Assembly (NCBI GenBank): GCA_024277195.1 | Contig: JAJRVS010000017.1 | Location: 1 to 59,570, forward strand | Length of the DNA stretch: 59,570 bases | Direction of reading: 5' to 3' | Origin: Verrucomicrobiota bacterium | GTDB taxonomy: Bacteria > Verrucomicrobiota > Verrucomicrobiia > Verrucomicrobiales > DEV007 | Part shown: positions 29,014 through 38,153 of the stretch, piece by piece | How the letters are laid out: every line of letters begins with the position of its first letter | Numbering within the stretch: the stretch's first letter is position 1 | Position numbers and translations under genes: made by a program | Notes under the pieces: model-generated | The model's database searches: none | Told to the model about the DNA's origin: nothing | The model's input: the letters and a program-made list of their open reading frames with translations, nothing else

Positions 29014-29748
29014 ATGAAGAAAGTCACGTTAGTTGCAATTTATTGCTTCCTCATCAATTCTGCTTGTGCAGAAACCCATTTATTCATCCTATCCGGACAG
29101 TCTAACATGGTTCGTATGAAGGAGCTCGAAGGGTTCATTCCTGAAATAAAAAGGCTTATTCCGAATGGAGATATACAATATATAAAGGTTGCGTTTCCTG
29201 GTAAGCCCATCCGGCTATGGGTGGAAGAGTGGAATGAAATAGCCAAGAGAAAAGAGGTGGACGTCAAGGCTGCTCGGGCAAAAGACACAAAGGAGGGAAC
29301 CCCCTATTACAATAGTATCATCGCGAAGAGTAAGGCTTTGATGCAAGCGAAACCTAAGTCGCTTACTTTCGTATGGATGCAGGGTGAATCCGATGCCAAA
29401 CCGGGATTGGACAAGGTGTATGAAGAGGCACTAATAAAGTTGATAAGTAGGTTGAGAAAGGAGCTGGATACCCCTGATATGAATATTGTCATTTCGAGGA
29501 TAAGTGACTACGGGACAAAAAATCCACGAGGAAAGGCATTTCCTGGATGGCTGCAGATTCGCAAAGCGCAAGAGCGTATCGTGGCAGAAGATAAACGAGC
29601 TGCGATGGTGAATACGGATGACCTTAACGGGGCAGGCAATGGGCTGCACTATCCTCCTGAAGGTTACAAGTTGATGGGAGAGCGTATGGCAAGACAAGCA
29701 GTTGCGTTGATCAAAGGAGAAAAGCCTGATCCGAAAGGAAGCCCCTAA
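29014..29748 (+). CDS. SASA-type carbohydrate esterase
   Basis: A 244-residue exported protein with signal peptide MKKVTLVAIYCFLINSACA. It carries the SASA/CE6-like motif set: LFILSGQSNM with the nucleophilic Ser near 29, WMQGESDA in the middle, and LHYPPEGYKLMGERMA with the catalytic His near the C-terminus. The family removes acetyl groups from sialic acid, xylan or other sugars. Length is normal for a single-domain member. It follows the SGNH gene after 50 bases and precedes the sigma/FecR pair. Confidence 0.87.
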   Translation: MKKVTLVAIYCFLINSACAETHLFILSGQSNMVRMKELEGFIPEIKRLIPNGDIQYIKVAFPGKPIRLWVEEWNEIAKRKEVDVKAARAKDTKEGTPYYNSIIAKSKALMQAKPKSLTFVWMQGESDAKPGLDKVYEEALIKLISRLRKELDTPDMNIVISRISDYGTKNPRGKAFPGWLQIRKAQERIVAEDKRAAMVNTDDLNGAGNGLHYPPEGYKLMGERMARQAVALIKGEKPDPKGSP

Positions 29749-29804
29749 AACAGTGAAGAATGGACGGCTCTTTTGATAGGGGTTAAAGTTTTTTTAAGGA
29801 ATTG

Positions 29805-29857
29805 TTGAAAAAATAAAGGCAGAATCGATGAGTCCGAGACTAAGTTAGTGTAAGGGC
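29805..29857 (+). promoter_or_regulatory. Shared sigma-module leader, copy 2 (intact module)
   Basis: The bases before the ECF sigma start contain AAAAATAAAGGCAGAAT, then GAG..CC.GAGACTAAG and a weak purine stretch before ATG. Matching runs occur at 24521-24573 and 38101-38153 with the same order and nearly the same spacing. As this is the only copy with a full sigma gene, it is the best candidate for an auto-regulated promoter of this ECF factor. Confidence 0.5.
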
Positions 29858-30403
29858 ATGTCGTCAGAACCACACAACAATCAAAAGCAGGTGCTGTTCA
29901 CTCGTCACTTCGCGGATAGCGAACGTGCGATGTATGGTTTTGCCTACTCTTTGGTGCCGCTACGAGCTGATGCGGATGATATTGTTCAAGAGGCGCTGGT
30001 TTTGCTGTGGAAGCATTTTGATCAATATGATCCGGAGCGGCCATTTCTTCCCTGGGCGAATCGATTTGTTTATCGTCAGGTGCAGACATATCGACGTAAA
30101 CAAGCGACTCGGGCGAAGTATTTTTTCAGTGATGAGACCATCGAGCGTCTCGCTGCCGAGATGCCAGCTTTTCAGGAAAGGGATCAGGCGATGTCGCGAG
30201 CTCTGGAGCTATGTCTTGAGGGTTTAGGGGGAAAGCAGCGAGCATTGATCGAGCAACGTTATGTGGCTAAAGAGTCGTTGTGCAAATTGGCGGATGAAAC
30301 CGGACGCAGTGCCAATTCTTTGTATAAGACTTTGCAAAGAATACGAGTGGGCTTGTATCGTTGTATCAGTCAACGCGTTTTAGATGAAGGGTTTACCGTA
30401 TGA
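29858..30403 (+). CDS. ECF sigma factor, Rhodopirellula/Verrucomicrobium family
   Basis: The 181-residue protein has sigma region 2 (about 20-90, with ADADDIVQEALVLLWKHFDQ) and region 4 (about 120-175, with LCKLADETGRSANSLYKTLQ as a helix-turn-helix). It lacks regions 1 and 3, so it belongs to the extracytoplasmic function group. The YDPERPFLPWANRFVYRQV stretch is typical of the Planctomycete/Verrucomicrobium subfamily (TIGR02989-like). Its stop overlaps the FecR-like start in ATGA, the usual coupling of sigma and anti-sigma. It is the only intact sigma gene in the window and may drive the neighbouring esterase operons. Confidence 0.93.
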   Translation: MSSEPHNNQKQVLFTRHFADSERAMYGFAYSLVPLRADADDIVQEALVLLWKHFDQYDPERPFLPWANRFVYRQVQTYRRKQATRAKYFFSDETIERLAAEMPAFQERDQAMSRALELCLEGLGGKQRALIEQRYVAKESLCKLADETGRSANSLYKTLQRIRVGLYRCISQRVLDEGFTV

Positions 30404-31899
30404 AGGAAGACTTTAAGCGAGTTTTGGAACTGACCGGGCTTCTTTGCGATGAGCTGATTGATGATGAGCAGTTTGTTGAGTTGGATAAACTTCTCGCGGA
30501 GGATGTTAACGCAAGGCGGGTGTACACTTCTTTTTTAGAGGTTCACCATGGTCTGGCTCCCGGTGGGTCGCTTGGACAGGGGCAAAATGAAAAAAGTGAG
30601 GAGCGATTGGTGAAAGATATGCCCAAGGCGAGGAGCTGGGTTCGTTTTTGCACAACAGCAGCAGCAGCGCTGATCGTGGTAGGCTTGGTGTTTTTCAGTC
30701 TGGAATCAAGTCAAGCACCTCCAATCGCTGTGTTGACGCGTGTGATCGACGTCAAGTGGTCTCATCCCACTCGCTTCCGAGGCGAGATCGGGGAGGCTTT
30801 GGAGCGTGGCTGGTTGAAAATTGACGCAGGCGTGGTGGAGTTGGTGTTCAGTAGCGGGGCTTCAGTGTCGTTGGAAGGTCCAGCACAGTTACGGATTGAC
30901 TCGCCGTTAAAGTGTTTTAGCGACTCTGGGATGCTGGTGGCGAATTGTCCGGAGTCGGCATACGGCTTTACTATCGAATTTCGTGGGGGAGAGGTTGTGG
31001 ATCTTGGAACGGAGTTTGCGTTGAACACACGAGTTGAGGGCGAAACGAATGTTCATGTTTTGAATGGCAAGGTGAACGTAGCCCTGTTGGATGACACCCG
31101 TGAGGTCATCGAAAGACAAGAACTGACTGAGAATACGGCGGTGGTTTTGAATTCGAGTGAAGGAGAAATTGCGCCTATGGCTTATAACCAATCGATGTTT
31201 GATGAGTTGCGTCGAGATTCTTTGATCAAGTCACAACCAGTCAAACTTCAATTTGATATTGGTCGTAGGGCAGGGCTATACCATGGGACGGACGCCCCTG
31301 GGCACAGTGGTGGCGACCTGTTCGCACATGAAAACGTTTGGAATCAAATCATTGGTGATCAGGCGGGTTCTTTTGTGATGGCTGATGGCAATCTTTGCCC
31401 ATTTCCGATAAAGGTGGACTACGGACAAGGGGACGGCGAAATCAATTGGCAGGCAGCTCCTGTGGATCGATTGGGTAAAGTCTATAAGCGAGCGCGCGGG
31501 GTTGCTAACTCAGCTCTTAGTTTGGATAATCTATTCTGCCACGACGAATTGGGGATGAGGGTGTCGGGTTTGCCCAAGGGCAGGTATCGAGTGTATGTGT
31601 TGTGTCGATCTTTTCGTAGGCAGAAGGCTACTTATAACGTTAGCATTGGGGCGAACCTGAGGAAGGCGTGGTCAGAGCCGATGAAGGTGCTTCCGATGAA
31701 AGATGAGGGTGTGCCAGAGTGGGAGCAGGGCTATACCTATGCCATGGGCGAGGTCGAAATAAAAAACTCAAAAGATTGGCTTACTATCATAACAGAATCA
31801 ATAGATGACTACACATTGAAAAATATAGACCGTATGAAGAAGGCGCCTCGCAATAATCGGTCGACTTTGTTGGGGTTGCAGATCGTGGAGCTAGATTAG
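30400..31899 (+). CDS. FecR-like anti-sigma regulator paired with the ECF sigma factor
   Basis: A 499-residue protein built like the copy at 26324: cytoplasmic N-terminus with LTGLLCDELIDDEQFVELDK, a membrane helix at about 86-103, FecR domain (about 115-255, VFSSGASVSLEGPAQL, VVDLGTEFALNTR), then an unrecognised C-terminal domain ending LLGLQIVELD. In the family the N-terminus binds the sigma factor and the periplasmic part senses a signal. A four-base overlap with the sigma gene supports a working pair. The last residues match a relic found before 38315. Confidence 0.9.
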   Translation: MKEDFKRVLELTGLLCDELIDDEQFVELDKLLAEDVNARRVYTSFLEVHHGLAPGGSLGQGQNEKSEERLVKDMPKARSWVRFCTTAAAALIVVGLVFFSLESSQAPPIAVLTRVIDVKWSHPTRFRGEIGEALERGWLKIDAGVVELVFSSGASVSLEGPAQLRIDSPLKCFSDSGMLVANCPESAYGFTIEFRGGEVVDLGTEFALNTRVEGETNVHVLNGKVNVALLDDTREVIERQELTENTAVVLNSSEGEIAPMAYNQSMFDELRRDSLIKSQPVKLQFDIGRRAGLYHGTDAPGHSGGDLFAHENVWNQIIGDQAGSFVMADGNLCPFPIKVDYGQGDGEINWQAAPVDRLGKVYKRARGVANSALSLDNLFCHDELGMRVSGLPKGRYRVYVLCRSFRRQKATYNVSIGANLRKAWSEPMKVLPMKDEGVPEWEQGYTYAMGEVEIKNSKDWLTIITESIDDYTLKNIDRMKKAPRNNRSTLLGLQIVELD

Positions 31900-32032
31900 T
31901 GATTGTCGCGCGCTATTCATTTAAATTTAAAGCCAGGGGACATAGGGGGATGTAGTTTCGAAGCTAGCTTTTCGTTTGCAGGATTCTACTGAGGAATATA
32001 ATCTTGTTTTCATGTTTGAGATTGGCTGTGAG

Positions 32033-32746
32033 TTATTCTCCCTTCCAGAATTTAATATAATCAATGTGAACTTCGCCCTCTTGTTTGCCAAAAAGGTTGA
32101 TCAGCATCGGTTTGTCTCGCAGATAGGATGGATGTTTTCCGCGAAGGGTCGGGCCGCCTTCGATTTGAAAGATCAATTCATCGCCACGAATTTCAGCCAG
32201 CATGTGGCACCATGTGTCATCAGGTAATACCCAGGGATCCTCTTTGAGCACTAATTTATCGTGGTCCGCAAGCATGAGGGTTTTATTAACTGCGAATTGA
32301 ATTCTGGCACCGTGAACGCGGAATTCGATGACGCGGTGGTATCGACTGTCTCGATCATTGCCGCCTACCATTTTAAATTTAATCTCCATAATCGCTGGAT
32401 CAGGAATTTTTTTAATATGAAGTCTGGCAAGGTCTCCCATGTGGCTACGTCCAGCCCGTTCGCCTTTGCCGGCAGCAATTTGTTCTTGGATGATTTTTTT
32501 CCTAGATTCGTTACTAGAGGGTTGCCCTACGGCTTTTCCATTTTTAACACTCCATCTGGAATGTTGAACTTCTTGCCACCTGTTTTTGTCCAAGGGTTTG
32601 CCGTCATCAAAGTCACGAGCATAAACGAGTTCACCCTTTTTAAGGAGCAGGGGATCGAGAGCTATTGCATTGTTCATTTGGCAGATGGACAACGATATGA
32701 GCGCAATCGAAGTGGACATGTTTTTCAATAAACTTGGCTTCTTCAT
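32033..32746 (-). CDS. Exported LamG/DUF1080-like beta-sandwich protein
   Basis: A 237-residue protein with a signal peptide (1-30) and the look of a concanavalin-type sandwich: an opening F-D-D-G segment, W..V.NGKAVG, alternating strands and an HIDYIKFWKGE end. This resembles the DUF1080/3-keto-disaccharide hydrolase group only in outline; no active-site set is certain. It is the last gene of the second DUF1592/DUF1552 operon (gap of 42 bases), so it probably binds or trims the same sugar. Confidence 0.65.
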   Translation of the reverse strand: MKKPSLLKNMSTSIALISLSICQMNNAIALDPLLLKKGELVYARDFDDGKPLDKNRWQEVQHSRWSVKNGKAVGQPSSNESRKKIIQEQIAAGKGERAGRSHMGDLARLHIKKIPDPAIMEIKFKMVGGNDRDSRYHRVIEFRVHGARIQFAVNKTLMLADHDKLVLKEDPWVLPDDTWCHMLAEIRGDELIFQIEGGPTLRGKHPSYLRDKPMLINLFGKQEGEVHIDYIKFWKGE

Positions 32747-32788
32747 GTGATTGTGTGGTTGGGAATAGGAATGAGTGAGTGCATGGGT

Positions 32789-34084
32789 TTAGATAAATAA
32801 ATTTGAAAATCCTCCTGTGCTGTCAGCAAACTTTTCAACGGGGCATCCTGCAAAATGCAGCATGCTTAGCCATAGATCAGAGAGGCGACTTTCGTTTTGA
32901 CGATAGGCGAGATGTTGCCCTTGTTGAATTTTCCCTGCACGACCTCCAGCAAGTAAAATAGGTACGTTTTTACGCATGTGACCAGTGCGAATGTCGCTAC
33001 CCATGACAATCAGGGTATTGTCTAGAAGAGTGCTTCCATCTACTTCAATCACTTTATTAAGTTTGTCGATTAGAGCTGCGAAGAGCTGACAAAGTTTTTT
33101 ATCTCGCCATAACAGTGCTTGGTATTCTTTGGTCTCGGTAGAGCCGTAATGGGTCATGCGGTGAGCGGCGACGGAGTCACCAGTTTCTTGGGCAAACTCG
33201 TCTAGCAAGCTGGCAAGGGGAAGCTGATAGGTGAAAACTCGAGTCGTGTCGGACTGAAGTGCGGCGGTCATGAGATCAAACATCATGAGGGCGCCAGGCG
33301 TGCCAGTGAGTCCGCTTGCAGGAGCTGCAAAAGGGGCTTTAGGTTTAGGGGAATTCATCCACTGTTCTTCACGAGCAAGATTTTTCTCTATTTTCCGGAT
33401 GAGACTGAAGTATTGTTCGGTTTTAGCTTTATCGTTTGTATTGAGTTGATTGGATAGGGACTTTGCGTCCAAAAGAGTTGCATCAAGAATGCTACGCTCT
33501 CGTCGAATTTTGTTTCGAGTGCTATCGATGGAGCTAGATTGGCTAGCAAAAAGTCGATGAAAAATCTTGAGAGGATCCGCTTCTCCGTAGAGGCTTTCTC
33601 CGTTAGCATCCCAAGCGAGAGAAAGGCCCTTACCTTTACCAGCGGTATCGCTTGTGGTGAGTTCGATTGAAGGGTAGCGATTAGTTTTTCCAATGAACTG
33701 AGCAGCCACTTGATCGCAGGATATCGAATTGTGAAATCCTTGTCCGAGAATAGGCTGGGGATCGCTGCTGGTCAAAAAAGTGGTTGCGCCCCAATGAGGA
33801 TTTACCCGCAGAGATGCGATATTGGAGAGATTTGATAGGAAGGAAAAATGCTCACGATGTTTGGTGAGAGCTTCCATGGCTTTGGGCAGTGCATAGGATT
33901 TGCCCGTGTCTGCAACATTAGGGAAAAATTCTTTGGAAACACCAAATCCCGTGTTCAGAAAAACAAGGCGTCGCGGTGGCACGGGTGCGGCTACGGTAGC
34001 AGCAAAAAGCGAGGACATATAGGGGAGTGTTATTACAGAACTGGCGCCTGCAAGTATTTGACGACGAGAAAATTGTGTGTTCAT
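32789..34084 (-). CDS. DUF1552 family exported protein, second copy
   Basis: The 431-residue protein has a Tat-like leader (SRRQILAGASSVITLPYMSS) and DUF1552 landmarks: FLNTGFGVSKEFFP near residue 43, GQGFHNSISCDQVAAQFIG, MFDLMTAALQSDTTRVFTYQ and NTLIVMGSDIRTGHMRKNVP. It follows the DUF1592 gene with a four-base overlap. In the first operon the order is the reverse (DUF1552 first), so the two sets are not a simple recent duplication. Function is unproven as for other members. Confidence 0.92.
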   Translation of the reverse strand: MNTQFSRRQILAGASSVITLPYMSSLFAATVAAPVPPRRLVFLNTGFGVSKEFFPNVADTGKSYALPKAMEALTKHREHFSFLSNLSNIASLRVNPHWGATTFLTSSDPQPILGQGFHNSISCDQVAAQFIGKTNRYPSIELTTSDTAGKGKGLSLAWDANGESLYGEADPLKIFHRLFASQSSSIDSTRNKIRRERSILDATLLDAKSLSNQLNTNDKAKTEQYFSLIRKIEKNLAREEQWMNSPKPKAPFAAPASGLTGTPGALMMFDLMTAALQSDTTRVFTYQLPLASLLDEFAQETGDSVAAHRMTHYGSTETKEYQALLWRDKKLCQLFAALIDKLNKVIEVDGSTLLDNTLIVMGSDIRTGHMRKNVPILLAGGRAGKIQQGQHLAYRQNESRLSDLWLSMLHFAGCPVEKFADSTGGFSNLFI

Positions 34085-36783
34085 TGGCTTTGAAAGGGTT
34101 GACTGGAAACTATGATCTGAACAAGGTCACGCATGCGATAGTCGTTCACTTGCCACTTTTTGTGAAGTTCGGAGACCCATTGGTTATCTGAGAATCCTAG
34201 GGGCCTTCCCAGGGCGTAAATAAGCATGGAACGTAGGATGTGATTGGTCACAACGTCTTCCTTGGAAGAGAGGTATTGTTTGACCCCTTCGTAACCGTTT
34301 AAAGTTTCACCACGAAGCTCACTGCGGGAGTTGATTTCAGCGAGGTCAGTATTCTTTCTCGAGCCTTTCACCTTGCGTAGTAAAACCATGGTTTCAACGG
34401 AGGTGTTATCGCGCCAGTCGCCAATAGTATCGAAATTTTCCAAGGCAAACCCGATAGGGTCGAAGCGTTGGTGGCAGGAAGCGCATTGTGCGGATTGTGT
34501 GTGAGCCCTGAGTCGCTCGCGGATGGGCATTGCGGGGCTTCCATCAAATTGGAGCTGGGGTACATTTGGAGGAGGTGGCGGCGGTGGTGAACCTAGCATG
34601 CGGGAGAGGACAAAGTTACCACGTAAGACAGGTGAGGTTCTTTCCCCGCTTGAGGTTAGAGTTAGTATGGCGCCTTGACCAAGCAGCCCGCCGCGGGGAG
34701 AATCAGTTGGAATAGCTACGCGCTTAAACCCGTCGATATGAGGTTCCCCTAATTTATAAAAATCAACAAGCAAGCCGTTGGCCATAGTGAAATCTGAGTC
34801 GATGAAATTTCGAGCGCTGAGATTCTCTCGAATAAGTTCGCGTGAGAAGCTTAGTGTTTCCTCTTTGAACGCCGTGCGAATTTTTTCATTAAACTTTTTA
34901 TAGCCTTTATGGACTACGATCATTTGTAGGCGATCTAGCCCTAACCACTGAGTGGTGAAGGAGTCAATGAAAGATGAAGCTCGGGGAGCTGCTAACATGC
35001 GTTCTACTTCCGACCTCAGAACGCGAGGTTCCGCAAGCTTGTTTTGATTGGCAAGCTTATTGAGTTGAGTATCGGGCGGAGCGCTCCAAAGGAAATAAGA
35101 TAGGCGTTTGGCTAGGTCGAGAGCGCTCAAGTTTTTATCTGAAGAAGATTCTGCATGTAGCAGAAACCTAGGAGACGAGAGAGCTACTGATAGAGCTTCC
35201 CTTAGAGCGGCTATAAATTCAGGATCTATGGTTGTGGTGTCGTTGTTTCGTTTTTTACGAGTAAGCATTCTAATGCGTTTTTTGTCGCGAGGGCTAATGG
35301 CTTTTCGCGCGGGTTCAGGAGTCGTGCCGATTTCGCGATAGGAGAGATAAATTTGATGAAGTGCAGTGATGTAATTATCTGCTGGAGCTTGTCCGCGGAA
35401 AACGTGACGGGTAAATTTGTCGATAATTTTCCTAGCGTAAACTGACTCGGCTTCGGGTTGAGTTGGGGGCTTACTAGTAAAGAAAGTGAAAGCCTGATCA
35501 GATGAGGGGTTTTTTAATGGCCCTACGATATTAATTGAATCTAGCCAGAGGAAGCAGGTCTTTCCTGTGGGGGTGGAGTTCTGAGGGTAGAGGGGGAGGG
35601 GCAGTTTGTTTCCCTTTTCTAAAGCTGTTTTGAGTTTTGCTTCGGCCTGTTTGATTGTGTGCAGGTAATGGCTCTCATGGCCCCCCCCTTTTATGGAAGG
35701 CTCAAGCACTTTGATGACGATCGTATCCAGAGTGTCGGTTGAGCGATTGAGTTCAAACTCAAAAGTTTGTGTTTCAGGTGATGTGTTTTCGATCTTAAAG
35801 ATTCCAATATCCTTTGGCGGTGTGCTGCCGCCATCTTCCCCAATCAGAGATACCTGTGCGATATACGGTTTGTCTGGGGAGGGGTGTGTGAGAGCAGCAC
35901 GTATCGTAAGATGATAGGTGCCGATGTTATCGTTAGGAAATGGCGTACTGAATTCTTGAGGGGAGCCATTTTCATCGCCAACAAAAACATAACCTGTTTT
36001 CGTAGCGGGAATAGTTTGATACAGTGCGCTGACTACATATTTTTTTGCGGTTCTATCAAGGCGGCGGCTATTTTCTTGCCCCTTGGAGATAAGGCGAGAT
36101 TCTGCTTCGAGAGATTTATTGCGAATTTTGAGCTGCCTGGAAATATATTTGTTGTGCTCCGTTTCAGCTTGGATCAAGAACGTTTCAGCCCCTTGCTTCC
36201 CGAGTGCACGAGAAAATGCCTTGTCTAGTGCCTGCTTGCCTATGGCGCGATAGCTGTTGAAAAGCTGTGCGGACATTTCTTGAACAGAGCCAACGCGATC
36301 AAACCCTTCGAAGGTGTTGTCGTTAGGAAGGCGAGAGATGTCCACGGGAACGCCCAGAAGGCTCTTAATCGAGTTGTGATATTCCCGTCGATTAAGCTGC
36401 CGCATAGTGGCTTGAGTTTTATCTGTAAGTTGTTTCCCTGCCTTGTAGAGACGGTTCGTTAGGTGATCAATGGCTGCAATCATTGCCGCCCGCGGAGGTT
36501 GATCTTCATCCTCGGGAGGCATTTCAGACATGTTGAGAGCATCCAATACTTCTTGCCAGGTTTCGGCGGTTCTTTCGTTGGAAAGTGAGGTGGAGAGCTG
36601 ATCCAAGCGTAGATCCCCCTTGCTCTTTTTAGACCCGTGGCAATCGATGCAGTATTGTTTCAAGAAAGGTGTGATGGATTCGACAGAAACGGGCGCTGTC
36701 TCGGCGTGCACAGGATAGCTGCAAGTTATACAGAGAAAGAAACATGCCCCTAGAACAGTGGGGCTTGAGATGAGGCTGCTCAT
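34081..36783 (-). CDS. DUF1592/DUF1588/DUF1585 c-type cytochrome-like protein, second copy
   Basis: About 900 residues. The start at 36783 is chosen because a clear signal peptide begins there (MSSLISSPTVLGACFFLCIT); a GTG at 36846 overlapping the upstream stop is possible but adds 21 odd residues. A haem motif CIDCHG follows the signal, then the DUF1587 segment (QLNRREYHNSIKSLLG), DUF1592 with YFLWSAPPDTQL, DUF1588 with RGGLLGQGAILTLTSSGERT and CASCHQRFDPIGFALENFD, and a DUF1585-like end. Longer than its relative at 4005 by about 70 residues, mainly in the middle. It is coupled to the DUF1552 gene downstream. Confidence 0.92.
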   Translation of the reverse strand: MSSLISSPTVLGACFFLCITCSYPVHAETAPVSVESITPFLKQYCIDCHGSKKSKGDLRLDQLSTSLSNERTAETWQEVLDALNMSEMPPEDEDQPPRAAMIAAIDHLTNRLYKAGKQLTDKTQATMRQLNRREYHNSIKSLLGVPVDISRLPNDNTFEGFDRVGSVQEMSAQLFNSYRAIGKQALDKAFSRALGKQGAETFLIQAETEHNKYISRQLKIRNKSLEAESRLISKGQENSRRLDRTAKKYVVSALYQTIPATKTGYVFVGDENGSPQEFSTPFPNDNIGTYHLTIRAALTHPSPDKPYIAQVSLIGEDGGSTPPKDIGIFKIENTSPETQTFEFELNRSTDTLDTIVIKVLEPSIKGGGHESHYLHTIKQAEAKLKTALEKGNKLPLPLYPQNSTPTGKTCFLWLDSINIVGPLKNPSSDQAFTFFTSKPPTQPEAESVYARKIIDKFTRHVFRGQAPADNYITALHQIYLSYREIGTTPEPARKAISPRDKKRIRMLTRKKRNNDTTTIDPEFIAALREALSVALSSPRFLLHAESSSDKNLSALDLAKRLSYFLWSAPPDTQLNKLANQNKLAEPRVLRSEVERMLAAPRASSFIDSFTTQWLGLDRLQMIVVHKGYKKFNEKIRTAFKEETLSFSRELIRENLSARNFIDSDFTMANGLLVDFYKLGEPHIDGFKRVAIPTDSPRGGLLGQGAILTLTSSGERTSPVLRGNFVLSRMLGSPPPPPPPNVPQLQFDGSPAMPIRERLRAHTQSAQCASCHQRFDPIGFALENFDTIGDWRDNTSVETMVLLRKVKGSRKNTDLAEINSRSELRGETLNGYEGVKQYLSSKEDVVTNHILRSMLIYALGRPLGFSDNQWVSELHKKWQVNDYRMRDLVQIIVSSQPFQSQ

Positions 36784-36842
36784 AGATGTTAGTATATGAA
36801 AAGGAGGTGCTAAACTTTCCCGGTTGGGAACAAGGTGGAGGG

Positions 36843-37751
36843 TCACTTAATAGCCGTATTTTTCGTTACGGAAATCTTAATGGGGGTTGCCTTGAGGGTA
36901 AAATCGTCAAAAGCCACACCGGTGTTTGATGCAACGATGCCTGCCAGAGTTTTATTTTCGTGGGCTATGCCAGCTGATTTCAACTCAGCAATTTTTTCAC
37001 CGTCTATGAACAGGGTCATAACATCCTCTTTGGTCTGTAGTGCTAGTTGATACCACTTCTCCTTTTCGAGGGTAATTGACTGCCGAAATTCTTTTTCTTT
37101 GAGCAACTTCTTGGTCGCTTCATCGAGACCATTCCCGGACTGCTTCATTTTAAAAATCTCATTCTTGAAACCACCTGTTTTGCTATCTAACAGAACGATG
37201 TTCTTAAGATTGACCCCTACGCGACAAATATGCCCTGCGTGCGAGCCTTTGTATTGTTTGTCACCAAATTTGACCATGAAGCCCTTTGCTTCAGGGCCAG
37301 AAAATTTGAATTTTACGTTGATGTGCATGTCCTTCCTGCCTTCGAACCGAACAGAGGAGCCTCCAGGATGACTGGAGTCGGGTTCCTTGGTAACATATAA
37401 AACACCCTCTTTCATCATGCTCGCATCATTATGGTGCCATTGTTCATCAAAGCTTTCTCCGGAAAAATCATCTTCGAATATCGTCTCCATGTCAGAGGGG
37501 TTTTCTGTCTCTGATTTTCCTTCATTGCGGTTTGCCTGCCACTTGGCTACAAAAATCTGATCCTCTTGAGACAATTTATCCATGGGCAATTCAAATACAC
37601 GGCCCTTAAAGCGGATTTTAAGTTTTTGATCTCTCAAGTCGAGCAATTCTGCTTTGATCTTATTCCCTTCTGAATTCGTCAAATCTCGAAACTCGCGCGC
37701 GTGGATCGGTTGCAGAATTAGTAGGGTTAAGATCGTCAGTAATAGTTTCAT
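36843..37751 (-). CDS. Exported protein with SHD1-like and LamG-like domains
   Basis: About 302 residues from the preferred Met (MKLLLTILTLLILQPIHA signal peptide); six more residues are possible upstream. The mature protein begins with an SHD1-like beta domain (about 20-70: FRDLTNSEGNKIKAELLDL, FELPMDKLSQEDQIFV), a small domain frequent in Verrucomicrobiota and Planctomycetes exported proteins. A LamG/concanavalin-like sandwich follows (about 85-295, with FEDDFSGESFDEQWHHND and LFIDGEKIAELKS). It heads the operon. A binding role is inferred; no catalytic set is seen. Confidence 0.78.
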   Translation of the reverse strand: MKLLLTILTLLILQPIHAREFRDLTNSEGNKIKAELLDLRDQKLKIRFKGRVFELPMDKLSQEDQIFVAKWQANRNEGKSETENPSDMETIFEDDFSGESFDEQWHHNDASMMKEGVLYVTKEPDSSHPGGSSVRFEGRKDMHINVKFKFSGPEAKGFMVKFGDKQYKGSHAGHICRVGVNLKNIVLLDSKTGGFKNEIFKMKQSGNGLDEATKKLLKEKEFRQSITLEKEKWYQLALQTKEDVMTLFIDGEKIAELKSAGIAHENKTLAGIVASNTGVAFDDFTLKATPIKISVTKNTAIK

Positions 37752-38100
37752 GGTTGAGCTTTCAGTCATTTTTAGGTGTTGTTATTTTTCCAGACAAAAC
37801 GGGAAGCGTATCGGTGTACATTGAGCGGGATTAAGTTGAAACACTTATGAAATAATTGGAAAAAAGTAATGCTTGTATATCTATTAGACGTTTGTGAGCC
37901 TAATCTGCCGAATTATTCGAATTTGAGGACATAATCCTGGCGATATTAATTCCTATAGCTAAAGCGGGAGGGGCGCGGTGACATTGAATCATGCTGGAAC
38001 GGGGTTTGCCTAGATGATAAGTCAGGTGGTTATGCTCGCCAGGATGCGTCGAATTACTGCGGATCGGCTGAAGTAAATTATTAGTGGCGATTCTGCTTAA
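37752..38100. other. Intergenic stretch, no gene seen
   Basis: About 350 bases between the minus-strand operon start and the sigma-module remnant. No open frame of useful length or clear RNA is visible. It probably holds the promoter of the SHD1-DUF1592-DUF1552 operon, but I cannot place the boxes. Confidence 0.5.
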
Positions 38101-38153
38101 ATTGTAAAAATATAGGCAGAATTGAGGTCTGAGAGTCTAAGTTTATGAGAAGG
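38101..38153 (+). promoter_or_regulatory. Shared sigma-module leader, copy 3
   Basis: TTGTAAAAATATAGGCAGAA and the later GAGAGTCTAAGTTTATGAGA match the leader of the intact sigma gene at 29805-29857 almost base for base over its first half. The GGCAG box is 39 bases before the ATG at 38154, as in the intact copy. It now precedes a remnant and a sialate esterase gene. Confidence 0.5.
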
